20,589 nt of DNA. Origin: JACPWY01 sp964603655. GTDB lineage: Bacteria > Bdellovibrionota > FAC87 > UBA2466. Under the pieces are notes generated by a model that saw nothing but the letters and a program-made list of their open reading frames with translations, ran no database searches and was not told the DNA's origin. How positions within the stretch are numbered: position 1 is the first letter of the stretch; each line of letters begins with the position of its first letter. Of the stretch, positions 1 through 6,847 are shown in pieces. The stretch covers positions 1-20,589 of the forward strand of contig CAZRVZ010000133.1 in assembly GCA_964603655.1 (NCBI GenBank). Reading direction: 5' to 3'. The translations under genes were made by a program, and so were the position numbers.

Positions 1-69
1 GGCAAATTGCGGAGGGCGTTCTTCACAGAGTGCTTGAAACGTAGCGCAGGAAATTTTGAAGCTGAGTGA
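1..69 (+). CDS. C-terminal fragment of an unidentified protein (truncated by window start)
   Basis: An open frame runs in from the window edge and ends at TGA 67-69, giving 22 residues that include RRAFFTECLKRSAGNFEAE. The pattern of a basic/aromatic start, a hydrophobic helix and then an SAGN turn resembles the first helices of a Fis-type (HTH_8) DNA-binding domain from sigma-54 activators, but the second half of such a domain would be missing. It is convergent with the minus-strand aminotransferase gene, whose stop is only 12 bases away. The piece is too short to be sure it is coding; the Fis resemblance is a guess. Confidence 0.25.
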   Translation, partial: GKLRRAFFTECLKRSAGNFEAE

Positions 70-81
70 TGCCTACCCGTT

Positions 82-1431
82 TTACTCCCTAAAGGAAGTA
101 AGTACCTTTTCGAGAATGGCCACCACGTTGTCGACGGTCGCTTTGTCGATGGTGAGCGCTGGCTGGATACGCAAGCGGGGTGAATAGGCCATGGTGAGGA
201 GGCCGTGCTTAAGACACTCATGGAAAATTTTTTCACAGTCGCTTTTTGCCAGCGGCTCCTTAGTATCTTTGTTTTGGACGAGCTCGATGGCCAGGAAAAG
301 TCCGCGGCCGCGGACTTCACCTACAAAAGGAAAACGATCTTTGAACGGTTTTAGCTTTTCCAAAAAATAGTTTCCAACCTCACGGGAGTTTTCCACCAGG
401 CGTTCCTCTTCGATAATGCGAAGGCTTGCCGCTGCCGCCGCCGAGGCGAGTGGATTGCCACCATAGCTAGACGATGAGCCGGATGGGTTGGACCAGGGCT
501 TTGCCGCGGCTATTTCGGAGCGAGTCATGATGGCGCTAATGGGATAGCCACCGCCAAATTGTTTCCCGAGTGTGACAATGTCCGGAGAGACATTTGAGTG
601 ATGGGTTCCCCAGTATTTTCCGGTTCTGCCAAATCCCGTAATCATTTCGTCTACAATAAGAAGCGCTCCGAATTCACGAGCGACACTCGCCACCGCAGGC
701 AGGAAGTCGTCGGGCGGAATAATATTTCCAGCGGTTCCCTGCATGGGCTCAATGATAAATGCGGCAATATTTCCAGTCGACGCTGCCTTTAACTGCTTGC
801 GACCCACTTCGACGCAGGCCAGCCCGCAACCGGGATAGGTGGTGTTTAGCGGACAGCGATAGCAATCGGCATAAGGGATTAAATGATTGCCTGGCGCCAT
901 CGGGCCGAGGCCGTCTTTGAAGGATGAACCCATGAGTGAAAGCGCACCGAGAGTCTTCCCGTGAAAACCACCCCAAAAACCGACGAATTCATATTTTTGA
1001 GTGTGGCACTTGGCCAGGCGAAGGGCAGACTCCACCGCCTCGGCACCGCTGGAGTAGAGTTGAGTGCGATCGACACCGGCGGCCGGCGGTTGTTCCTTCA
1101 GACGCGTCAGCAGATCCACTCGCGCCTCTGACGTAAAGCTGCCGACCGAGGCTTTTTCCACCTGAACTTTAATGGCCGAAACGAATTTCGGATGGCTGTG
1201 ACCCAATCCGTTCACGCCGATGCCTCCGATGATATCGAGATAAGTGTTGCCATCAACATCGGTAACGGCGCTTCCGCGAGCGTTGTCGATGACGATCCCG
1301 GCCATCAGCGCAAATCCCTGCATGCCTGGCGCCAATGCCTCGTCTTCGCGTCGCCTGAGAGCGCTGCTCTTAGGCCCCGGAACACCTGTCCGAATGTCAC
1401 TCTTCTGGTTTTTGGGTTGTGACCCAATCAT
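82..1431 (-). CDS. Class III (PLP-dependent) aminotransferase
   Basis: 449 residues, full length for fold-type I class III aminotransferases (acetylornithine, 4-aminobutyrate, diaminobutyrate and related). The PLP site is complete: the phosphate-binding SSGAEAVE at 127-134, the DEMITGFGRTG segment with Asp261 under the pyridine nitrogen, and the Schiff-base lysine Lys290 in TLGKQFGGGYP. A four-cysteine insert (Cys190, 193, 202, 206; CYRCP then PGCGLAC) is shared with a subgroup of GABA-type aminotransferases and could bind a metal or form disulfides. It is the last gene of the operon; its ATG overlaps the stop of the upstream phosphatidyltransferase gene as ATGA, so translation is probably coupled. 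The amino acceptor cannot be read from the sequence. Partners suggest transamination of a ketone made by the Gfo/Idh oxidoreductase, which is inference. Confidence 0.93.
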   Translation of the reverse strand: MIGSQPKNQKSDIRTGVPGPKSSALRRREDEALAPGMQGFALMAGIVIDNARGSAVTDVDGNTYLDIIGGIGVNGLGHSHPKFVSAIKVQVEKASVGSFTSEARVDLLTRLKEQPPAAGVDRTQLYSSGAEAVESALRLAKCHTQKYEFVGFWGGFHGKTLGALSLMGSSFKDGLGPMAPGNHLIPYADCYRCPLNTTYPGCGLACVEVGRKQLKAASTGNIAAFIIEPMQGTAGNIIPPDDFLPAVASVAREFGALLIVDEMITGFGRTGKYWGTHHSNVSPDIVTLGKQFGGGYPISAIMTRSEIAAAKPWSNPSGSSSSYGGNPLASAAAAASLRIIEEERLVENSREVGNYFLEKLKPFKDRFPFVGEVRGRGLFLAIELVQNKDTKEPLAKSDCEKIFHECLKHGLLTMAYSPRLRIQPALTIDKATVDNVVAILEKVLTSFRE

Positions 1432-2324
1432 CGCGTGGTTATACCGTCGTCGTCCGTCTGGGACAATTGCGCCGACGAGAATGCCGTGTCGACACCACCC
1501 GTATCAACGCCAAGCGTATCAACGCCGATTGATTGTGAGTCGGCATTAGATTCCCGTTCCCGGATCATAAGAGCAATGGTCCATAACCGCTCAATGGCTG
1601 AGATATTGCTGAGCGCGCCCACGAAAATCAGGGCCGCGATCATTGGGTAACCGATGCTGGAATCATAACCAAAACTGGATTCGAGCCACGGCATCGGGAT
1701 GGTGGAAAGCGCCGCACCCAACGTAAGGTATACCGCCCGTTCGGGCCTGCGCATAATTCCGGAAGGTGGAGGAACCTGCATCGCCTCGGCCTTTGCCGTC
1801 GAGTAACTGATCATAAAGGAACCCATGAGTGGGCACATCGCGAGAAGCACCAGAAAGGGCGAATGGCGGTAAAAGACAATCAACCCGGTGAAAAAGAAAA
1901 ATTCCACGTACCGATCGACCGCCGCATCGAGCACCTCGCCTGCATCGGAGGCATGCCCGGTCATGCGCGCAACCATGCCGTCGAGAGAATCGAAAAACGC
2001 GGAATAGGTGGCAAATACTGCCCCGTAACCGAAATACCCATACGCAAACGCCACTCCCGCGATCCCGCCCAAAACGAGCGACGCCCAGGAGAGTTGATTC
2101 GGGGTTATTCTCAGAAAAACCAAGAGTTTGGCCACTGGTTGGAGAGCCCAATAGGCCATTTCCATGATGGGTTTGCCGAGTAAGACGCTGCCGCCTTGCC
2201 GATTGACCCGGTCGAAACGAGCGCGCCCTTTGAGGATCAGACGAACGCTGTAACTCACCGTCACTAGAATCACGAGCATGATGAGAACCGCAATGTTTAA
2301 AAGCTCGTAAACTGCCATATACAT
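1428..2324 (-). CDS. CDP-alcohol phosphatidyltransferase family membrane enzyme
   Basis: 298 residues with several hydrophobic segments (about 8-27, 60-105, 140-175 and beyond). The family signature is complete: Asp112, Asp115-Gly116, Ala119-Arg120, Gly129, Asp133 and Asp137 with the canonical spacing, which binds metal and the CDP group. Such enzymes move a phospho-alcohol from a CDP-activated donor to an alcohol acceptor at the inner membrane (phosphatidylglycerol-phosphate, phosphatidylinositol-phosphate or ethanolaminephosphotransferase types). No nucleotidyltransferase domain is fused. The N-terminus carries an extra membrane helix before the core. The C-terminal 40 residues are polar and contain a three-fold GVDT repeat. 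No clear Shine-Dalgarno precedes ATG 2324; a second in-frame ATG lies at 2318. The Gfo/Idh gene ends 18 bases upstream and the next start overlaps by 4. The acceptor and donor are unknown. Confidence 0.9.
   Translation of the reverse strand: MYMAVYELLNIAVLIMLVILVTVSYSVRLILKGRARFDRVNRQGGSVLLGKPIMEMAYWALQPVAKLLVFLRITPNQLSWASLVLGGIAGVAFAYGYFGYGAVFATYSAFFDSLDGMVARMTGHASDAGEVLDAAVDRYVEFFFFTGLIVFYRHSPFLVLLAMCPLMGSFMISYSTAKAEAMQVPPPSGIMRRPERAVYLTLGAALSTIPMPWLESSFGYDSSIGYPMIAALIFVGALSNISAIERLWTIALMIRERESNADSQSIGVDTLGVDTGGVDTAFSSAQLSQTDDDGITTR
1485..1529 (-). repeat. Three-copy 15-bp minisatellite inside a coding region
   Basis: Three consecutive 15-bp units (1485-1499, 1500-1514, 1515-1529) encode a GVDT-containing pentapeptide three times in the C-terminal tail of the phosphatidyltransferase. 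The two units at 1500-1529 are nearly identical; the one at 1485-1499 has diverged mainly at C/T positions. The unit length is a multiple of three, so gain or loss of units would keep the frame. Confidence 0.8.
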
Positions 2325-2342
2325 TGGTTTATTCTACAACGA

Positions 2343-3482
2343 TTAGCTTTGCAATACGGCCGGGATCCCAGCGAGCGGTATCTCTCGGCAGTGGTCCGAT
2401 GCCGAGCGGTACGAGGCGTCTATAATCTCTATGCATCGGTACGCCTCTTTGGCCTCTTTCCCCACCCACTCGTGAAGTGAGATGGCTTTTTTGAATTGAT
2501 CAAACATTGAATTGAACCAATTCACGTGGCTTGCGTCCATCCAATGAGAGCTGATCTCTTTTCTTTCGATGGACCACGCCATTGCGCCTTGAGGCGCGCC
2601 TTGAGCCACGTCGGGGCCATCTGTCTTTTCCATCCGTGCGATTTCGAGGCGGTCATCGTCCACGGTGATGGCGCCTTTTTCGCCCTGAACCGTATAAATG
2701 ATTTTCCGAACGCCCGCTGTCCAGGTGAGGTGGACATGCGCCAACCCCTGGGGAAATGTCAGAACGGCGGAATAATTGTCCTCAGTATCGTATGGTTTTA
2801 GCCCAGTGACGTCGGGGGCTGCCGTCGTCATTTTGGCAGTGACCGATGTGGGATACTGGCCCAGCCAATCAAACGTCAGATAAAAGGTGTGGCTGCCGTG
2901 ATCCATTGCGATGCCACCGCCACTGTACCGACGATTTCGGCGCCAGTCTGTTTTCCATTCAGGAACGCCCTTGGCATGGGTATTTCGAAATGTGCTCAGC
3001 GTGACCGACCTGACTTTCCCGATGGCGCCACTTTCAATCACCGAGGAAACGGCCTTCACCACTGGAGCGTGTTTATAGTTGTGACACGGAAATAGGACAC
3101 GTCTAGCGATTTTGGCCTCTTCGAGAAGCGAGCGGGCCTCCTCGAGCGAAGTGGTGAGGGGCTTTTCACAAAGCACATGAATTCCTTGGCGTAATGCGGC
3201 CAGCGCAATGGGTGTGTGGGCGTGAGGGGGTGTGGCGATATCAATAAAATCCAACTCCGATTCGGATGCCAATAATGATTCGGCGTCGGTGTAGATCCTG
3301 GCGTCCGGCAAAACCTGCGCGGCGAGGTGGCGACGCGCCTCACAGATGTCGGCCACGGCGACAATTTTCACATCGGGGCGTTTTAAATACGCTGGAACGT
3401 GGCCCTGACTCCCGATGAAACCAAATCCAACGACCGCGCCCTCCAGTGACACCGTCTGCGATAGGTTTAGAGAATTTGTCAT
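2343..3482 (-). CDS. Gfo/Idh/MocA family NAD(P)-dependent oxidoreductase
   Basis: 379 residues from ATG 3482; the frame stays open further upstream, but that would run deep into the amidotransferase gene, so the shorter start is chosen. The N-terminal Rossmann fold begins VVGFGFIGSQG (Gly19, 21, 24), followed by VAVAD at the end of strand 2 and the family marker CEKPLT (Glu106-Lys107-Pro108), whose lysine is catalytic. The C-terminal domain has the GGGIAMDHGSH segment matching the conserved Asp and His of the active site. Members oxidise or reduce a hydroxyl on sugars, inositols and related polyols. The upstream gene ends 11 bases away and the phosphatidyltransferase starts 18 bases downstream, so these are one transcript. 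The substrate is unknown; a polyol or sugar ring is likely. Confidence 0.92.
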   Translation of the reverse strand: MTNSLNLSQTVSLEGAVVGFGFIGSQGHVPAYLKRPDVKIVAVADICEARRHLAAQVLPDARIYTDAESLLASESELDFIDIATPPHAHTPIALAALRQGIHVLCEKPLTTSLEEARSLLEEAKIARRVLFPCHNYKHAPVVKAVSSVIESGAIGKVRSVTLSTFRNTHAKGVPEWKTDWRRNRRYSGGGIAMDHGSHTFYLTFDWLGQYPTSVTAKMTTAAPDVTGLKPYDTEDNYSAVLTFPQGLAHVHLTWTAGVRKIIYTVQGEKGAITVDDDRLEIARMEKTDGPDVAQGAPQGAMAWSIERKEISSHWMDASHVNWFNSMFDQFKKAISLHEWVGKEAKEAYRCIEIIDASYRSASDHCREIPLAGIPAVLQS

Positions 3483-3493
3483 AAGTAGGGAAA

Positions 3494-4183
3494 CTAGCGA
3501 ACTTTCGCGACAAACTCCAGAAACCTTTTCATTAGGTGAGTTCCAAATGAGTAGGGGTCCCCAGAGGCGGGGCCTGGAATGGCTCTTGTTTCCAAAAAAC
3601 CGAAGACCGCTTCTGGATGAGTTTGGAACGTCCAGATGGGGAGCGTGCGGTGCGCTAACACATCGGTAGGAATAGTTTCGCTGTGCCCAATAATTTGCAT
3701 GCACTTGGGAACAGAACTTACCGTCTCCTCGTGAGAGGCACAGAGAAATCCCTGAGTGGGACTATTGCCCCAGAGGGGATTGGCTGACATAAAAACCTCC
3801 CGGCAACACTGGATTTTTTTCCGATCGGTGCGCGCAAATCCAACCTCGCCTCCCAAAAGTTTGGCAATAAACTGGTGGCCAAAGCAGATGCCCAGGGTGG
3901 GTGTTCCACCAAGCATGACGGGCCCCAGCCAGTCGGCAAGCGCGATCTGCCACGAGTCGTTATCGTGAACGCTGGCGAGGCTGCCAAAAATAATGACGCC
4001 CGCAAGCGGTGACGCGGAGTTTTGAGCGGAAATCCTCTGGAGTGAAGCCATGCCGAATAGAGCGGGTAGGTGGTACGTGATGGGGTTAGGGCTTAGCAAA
4101 GATAGGTGATTGAGCGCATCCAGTTCGGGTTTCTTTACCGCCGGGTCGATGATTGCGATGGTTGATTTCAAGACCCAGTCCAC
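3494..4183 (-). CDS. Class I glutamine amidotransferase-like protein
   Basis: 229 residues with the GATase1 triad: nucleophile Cys100 in TLGICFGHQ, and His189 and Glu191 in FQTHPEAV. It resembles the stand-alone GMP-synthase-like amidotransferases, which either release ammonia from glutamine for a partner enzyme or cleave gamma-glutamyl bonds. No synthetase domain is fused and none of the operon partners is an obvious ammonia acceptor, so gamma-glutamyl hydrolysis is equally possible. GTG 4183 overlaps the hydrolase gene by 16 bases. A TTG at 4171 would give a TTGA 4-base overlap and a start close to the conserved STIAIIDP strand, so the true start may be 12 bases further in. Confidence 0.88.
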   Translation of the reverse strand: MDWVLKSTIAIIDPAVKKPELDALNHLSLLSPNPITYHLPALFGMASLQRISAQNSASPLAGVIIFGSLASVHDNDSWQIALADWLGPVMLGGTPTLGICFGHQFIAKLLGGEVGFARTDRKKIQCCREVFMSANPLWGNSPTQGFLCASHEETVSSVPKCMQIIGHSETIPTDVLAHRTLPIWTFQTHPEAVFGFLETRAIPGPASGDPYSFGTHLMKRFLEFVAKVR

Positions 4184-4800
4184 TCAACTTCGTAATGAAT
4201 TTTGCCCCACTCCACGCTGACACAATCATGGATCTGAACAGGAGCGACGCCTGCGGGAGTACCGGTGAAGATTACATCGCCTGGGGAGATCGGAAAAAAC
4301 CGGCTGACGTAGGCGATTGCTGATGCGGGTTTGAGCAGCATCTCGCTCGGTAAAGCAGATTGGCGAATGGTGTCACCTTGGCGGAGTCGAAACTCGGTAT
4401 CCATAAAATTAGGAAATTCATCTATAGAAAGCCACGGGCCGAGAATGGTGGAGTCTGGAAAAACCTTGGATAGTGTCCAGGGGTGTCCCTGTTTTTTCAA
4501 CTGGAGTTGCAGATCACGCAACGTGAGGTCGAGGCCAACGGTGAGCCAACCGATGCGCTCCCCGGCCTCGGCTTCCGAAAGGTTCATGCCGCCCTTGGAG
4601 ACCCAGATAGCAATTTCGACCTCCGGGTGCAGCTCGGACCCCCGATTGGGGAAAACGACCTTGCAGCGTTCGCCGTTTCTGCCTACCTGTCTTCGAATGG
4701 ACGGGGGCTTGAGAAAAATAACGGGTTTTTCAGGGAGTGTCTCATTCATCTCATTTGCGTGCGCCGCATAATTTTTTCCGAGGCAAATTAATTTGTCCAC
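4168..4800 (-). CDS. Fumarylacetoacetate hydrolase (FAH) family protein
   Basis: 210 residues, typical for the short single-domain FAH family (acylpyruvate hydrolases, oxaloacetate decarboxylases, oxo-hepta-diene-dioate isomerases). Metal ligands are visible as Glu60 and Glu62 in LHPEVEIA and Asp91 in VGLDLTLRDLQ; Lys112 follows in the SKVFPDS segment, and the C-terminal GDVIFTGTPAGV is a family hallmark. These are Mg or Mn enzymes that cut or isomerise beta-diketo or 2-oxo acids. The start is GTG 4800: it has GGAG (plus-strand 4810-4813) nine bases upstream, and KLICLGKNYAAHA is the expected N-terminus. First gene of the minus-strand operon. The 2-oxo acid substrate is not predictable. Confidence 0.92.
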   Translation of the reverse strand: MDKLICLGKNYAAHANEMNETLPEKPVIFLKPPSIRRQVGRNGERCKVVFPNRGSELHPEVEIAIWVSKGGMNLSEAEAGERIGWLTVGLDLTLRDLQLQLKKQGHPWTLSKVFPDSTILGPWLSIDEFPNFMDTEFRLRQGDTIRQSALPSEMLLKPASAIAYVSRFFPISPGDVIFTGTPAGVAPVQIHDCVSVEWGKIHYEVEWTGS

Positions 4801-4838
4801 TTGTCAACGCTCCGATGCTGCCATTAAAATATTTTACA
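4801..4838 (+). promoter_or_regulatory. Divergent promoter with symmetric -10 element
   Basis: TTGTCA (4801-4806), an 18-bp spacer and TAAAAT (4825-4830) form a good sigma-70-type promoter for the cupredoxin gene, with transcription expected to begin at or next to ATG 4838, giving a leaderless or nearly leaderless mRNA. The -10 is half of a perfect 12-bp palindrome, TAAAATATTTTA (4825-4836), so the same box reads as TAAAAT towards the minus-strand operon. I see no good -35 for that direction. Inferred from sequence only. Confidence 0.45.
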
Positions 4839-5215
4839 TGCAGATAATAGTAACTTTTTTGGCGTTTGTAACACCCTTCTCAATCATTGCAGTTTCCGGG
4901 GCGGCCCCGGGCGATCCTCGCGTAATCGAATTCAAAACGGAAAAAATCGGGGAGTCCGTTCATTGGATGCCTTCTGAGGTCAACGTGGCACCCGGGGAAA
5001 GGGTGAAGTTTCTGGTAAAACATGAACTGGTGGGTGGTTTCGATTTTCACGGACTGAGCATTCCCGTTCTCAAATTATCGGAGCAGGTGAATCGAAATCA
5101 GCCGCTAGAGTCCAAGGTGCTAACGATTCCCACGACCCTTAAAGAGGGGAAATACCCCATTGGCTGCCATTTCCACCCGAAACACGTAGCGGCAACACTT
5201 GTGGTGAAGAAGTAG
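4838..5215 (+). CDS. Exported cupredoxin-like protein with atypical ligand set
   Basis: 125 residues from ATG 4838. A start 45 bases upstream (4793) would overlap the divergent gene's start and put polar residues before the signal peptide, so it is disfavoured. Residues 1-22 form a signal peptide with a likely cut near VSGAA. The mature part is a small beta protein ending in a cupredoxin-type loop: Cys110, His113 and His116 in GCHFHPKHVAA, plus a candidate upstream ligand His71 in FDFHG. Related cupredoxins have Met at the third loop position (C-x2-H-P-x-M); here it is His. Likely a periplasmic copper-binding or electron-transfer protein. The stop codon abuts the ATG of the rhodanese gene, so the two are co-transcribed. 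Confidence 0.8.
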   Translation: MQIIVTFLAFVTPFSIIAVSGAAPGDPRVIEFKTEKIGESVHWMPSEVNVAPGERVKFLVKHELVGGFDFHGLSIPVLKLSEQVNRNQPLESKVLTIPTTLKEGKYPIGCHFHPKHVAATLVVKK

Positions 5216-5521
5216 ATGACCGTAACGGAACTCAAGGAACGGCTCGATCGGGGCGACAAGATTCAGATCCTCGATGTGCGCGAGCACTCGGAATGGAATG
5301 TGGCCAACATCGGCGGAACACTGGTTCCGCTGGGGGAACTACCCAAGCGCATTGACGAACTGGATTCACAGACTGAATTTGCCGTGCTTTGCCACCACGG
5401 AATGCGTAGCGCTCAGGCGGTTGGGTTTCTGCGTCAGAACGGATTCGCCAAGGCGCATAATATTGTGGGCGGCATTGAGGCATGGTCCCTGACCGTCGAT
5501 CCCACGGTTGCGCGGTATTGA
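5216..5521 (+). CDS. Single-domain rhodanese-like sulfurtransferase
   Basis: 101 residues, one catalytic rhodanese domain of GlpE size. It shows ILDVREHSEW (Asp20, Arg22), the active-site loop CHHGMRS with the persulfide cysteine Cys59, and the closing GGIEAW motif. It has no signal peptide, so it is cytoplasmic. It transfers sulfane sulfur via Cys59; the donor and acceptor are unknown. ATG directly follows the TAG of the cupredoxin-like gene, with GAAGAAG just upstream as a weak ribosome site. Pairing with a copper-type protein hints at metal or sulfur stress, which is inference. The long inverted repeat begins 4 bases after its stop. Confidence 0.93.
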   Translation: MTVTELKERLDRGDKIQILDVREHSEWNVANIGGTLVPLGELPKRIDELDSQTEFAVLCHHGMRSAQAVGFLRQNGFAKAHNIVGGIEAWSLTVDPTVARY

Positions 5522-5524
5522 GGG

Positions 5525-5619
5525 AGGTGCCTATCTACTTTCCAGCTGAAAAGGTAGCGGGTATCGAGACGGTTGGCTGTTACCCGCTACCTTTTCAGCT
5601 GGAAAGTAGATAGGCACCT
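5525..5619. repeat. Perfect 39-bp inverted repeat with 17-nt loop (REPIN/MITE-like or terminator)
   Basis: The left arm 5525-5563 (starting AGGTGCCTATCTAC) and right arm 5581-5619 are exact reverse complements over 39 bp; the loop is 5564-5580. Each arm is itself an imperfect palindrome centred on CAGCTG (5543-5548 and 5596-5601) flanked by CTAC and GTAG, so the element looks like two REP-like hairpins in inverted orientation. No T-run follows either arm, so it is not a standard intrinsic terminator, though such a stem could stop polymerase. I see no second copy in this window. Confidence 0.9.
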
Positions 5620-5621
5620 AT

Positions 5622-5867
5622 ATGATCATGGCGTTGGTAGCAGTGGTAGCGGTGGTTGCAATTGCGGCGGTCCAGGAAAGCGATTTGGACGCGATTAACC
5701 GAGAGCCTGCCGTTGAAAAGCTCACGGCGGAGGAAGAACGGCTGATTCCTTATATCGATGGTTCCGGAGCGTTAAATGGCGCTATTTCGGAAAAGATTCA
5801 GCTTCCCAGCGATGATTTGGCGTCGGTCGCGCCCGAACCCGACAGAGCAATCGCCACGCCCGATTGA
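5622..5867 (+). CDS. Small hypothetical protein with N-terminal membrane/signal segment
   Basis: 81 residues: a hydrophobic Ala/Val stretch at 3-17, then a polar acidic remainder rich in Glu, Asp and Pro. It has no cysteine and no recognisable domain. The ATG (5622) lies two bases after the 39-bp inverted repeat, so any ribosome site would sit inside the repeat's stem; no good Shine-Dalgarno is seen. A second ATG is at 5628. Possible explanations are a real secreted small protein, a gene whose 5' end was replaced by the repeat, or a chance ORF. The hydrophobic start supports coding only modestly. Confidence 0.4.
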   Translation: MIMALVAVVAVVAIAAVQESDLDAINREPAVEKLTAEEERLIPYIDGSGALNGAISEKIQLPSDDLASVAPEPDRAIATPD

Positions 5868-5934
5868 ATCGACTGAGCCTGTTTGGCCTGTTTAAATCGT
5901 TCTTTACGCAAACCTACACAGGGTGCGACAGATC

Positions 5935-6336
5935 TTAATTCTTCACGACCTGCGCGGCCCAGCTCAGAACCTCTTCTCCCAGCTTAAATACACTCGCTAT
6001 ATCTGCAGGTGTCAGGATTTCATACCCCTCTTCATAACGACGGACAGTGGCATATTCGGTCAGTTCACCGATATCCCTGGCGCGCGCAGGACGCTGTTTT
6101 TCAGGAACGCAATTCACTAGCGCTTCCAGATCGTGGGTGTGAACCACTTCGATTTCCAGATGACAAAGCACCGCCTTGATGCTTTTTTCAATCGCCTGTT
6201 GAACGAGGTAACAGACGTTTTCGACGCGACCATGGGTGCCCTGCACAAGGTCCTTAGCTGAGCCCAGATCTCCAGTAGCTATCGAGAGAAGTACCGACGC
6301 ATACGCCTTCTGGTATCGTTTTCCTCGGGGAGTCAC
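5935..6336 (-). CDS. HEPN domain protein, partner of MNT nucleotidyltransferase
   Basis: 133 residues from GTG 6336, chosen because GGGGGA (complement of 6344-6349) lies 7 bases upstream and the GTG overlaps the nucleotidyltransferase stop as GTGA; an ATG at 6351 is the alternative. The all-helical HEPN pattern is clear: YLVQQAIEKSIKAVLCHLE at 43-61, then HTHDLEALV at 66-74, and RRYEEGYEI near 99-107. In two-gene MNT/HEPN modules the HEPN protein is often a toxin RNase with an R-x4-6-H motif, which I do not find here. It may be an inactive or non-RNase member forming a complex with the MNT partner. Confidence 0.85.
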   Translation of the reverse strand: MTPRGKRYQKAYASVLLSIATGDLGSAKDLVQGTHGRVENVCYLVQQAIEKSIKAVLCHLEIEVVHTHDLEALVNCVPEKQRPARARDIGELTEYATVRRYEEGYEILTPADIASVFKLGEEVLSWAAQVVKN

Positions 6337-6698
6337 GGTTGCATCCCCCATTTCCAGATCGGAAAAAGCTCGATGCCATCCTGATGAATTTCCAGACAAA
6401 TCCCCCCGACCGCCTTCGTTGCATCAAAGCGGCTCTGGTTCACAATAATCAGATCGAGCGGCCATGAGGCGAGTGGTGACGGCAGAGAACGACGATACTC
6501 GCGCCTCTGCACCCCATCGCGGAGAATTATGGCAATATCTAAATCGGATGCCTGCGACATTTCGCCACGCGCAAAAGAGCCAAATACAAAGATGTGATTT
6601 ACATTCCCCGCTGCAACGCATTTTCCAGCGATGTCAGAGAGTAAAATCGCCCATTCTTTTTGTGATGTATCCAGTTTTTGCAGCCGCAGAAGACTCAT
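6333..6698 (-). CDS. MNT-type minimal nucleotidyltransferase (MntA-like)
   Basis: 121 residues from ATG 6698; longer frames exist upstream but add low-complexity residues without a ribosome site. It contains the nucleotidyltransferase signature GSFARG then SDLDIAI (Gly40-Ser41, Asp52, Asp54: G-S-x10-D-x-D) and a third acidic residue, Asp82, in PLDLIIV. In characterised MntA/HepT pairs this protein is the antitoxin that AMPylates the HEPN toxin. It lies upstream of the HEPN gene with a 4-base overlap. The first residues have no convincing Shine-Dalgarno, so the start is uncertain. Confidence 0.87.
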   Translation of the reverse strand: MSLLRLQKLDTSQKEWAILLSDIAGKCVAAGNVNHIFVFGSFARGEMSQASDLDIAIILRDGVQRREYRRSLPSPLASWPLDLIIVNQSRFDATKAVGGICLEIHQDGIELFPIWKWGMQP

Positions 6699-6847
6699 AT
6701 AGACAGTTGTACCCGAGTCGCCACGACCAATCCACAAAAAGGAAGGGCCGCCGAGTGGCAAGCCTGGCGGTAGCGCGACGCATCTAAACCGCATCATACA
6801 GCGTCGTACAGTTTTTGGCGGGTTTCGCCGAAGAGACATACACACCC

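Noticed and set aside
3483..3704. N-terminal extension of the Gfo/Idh gene
   Set aside because: It would overlap the amidotransferase by over 200 bases and add residues unrelated to the Rossmann start.
6793..6798. TATGAT on the minus strand as -10 of the MNT/HEPN operon
   Set aside because: No -35 at a suitable distance and it lies about 95 bases from the chosen start.
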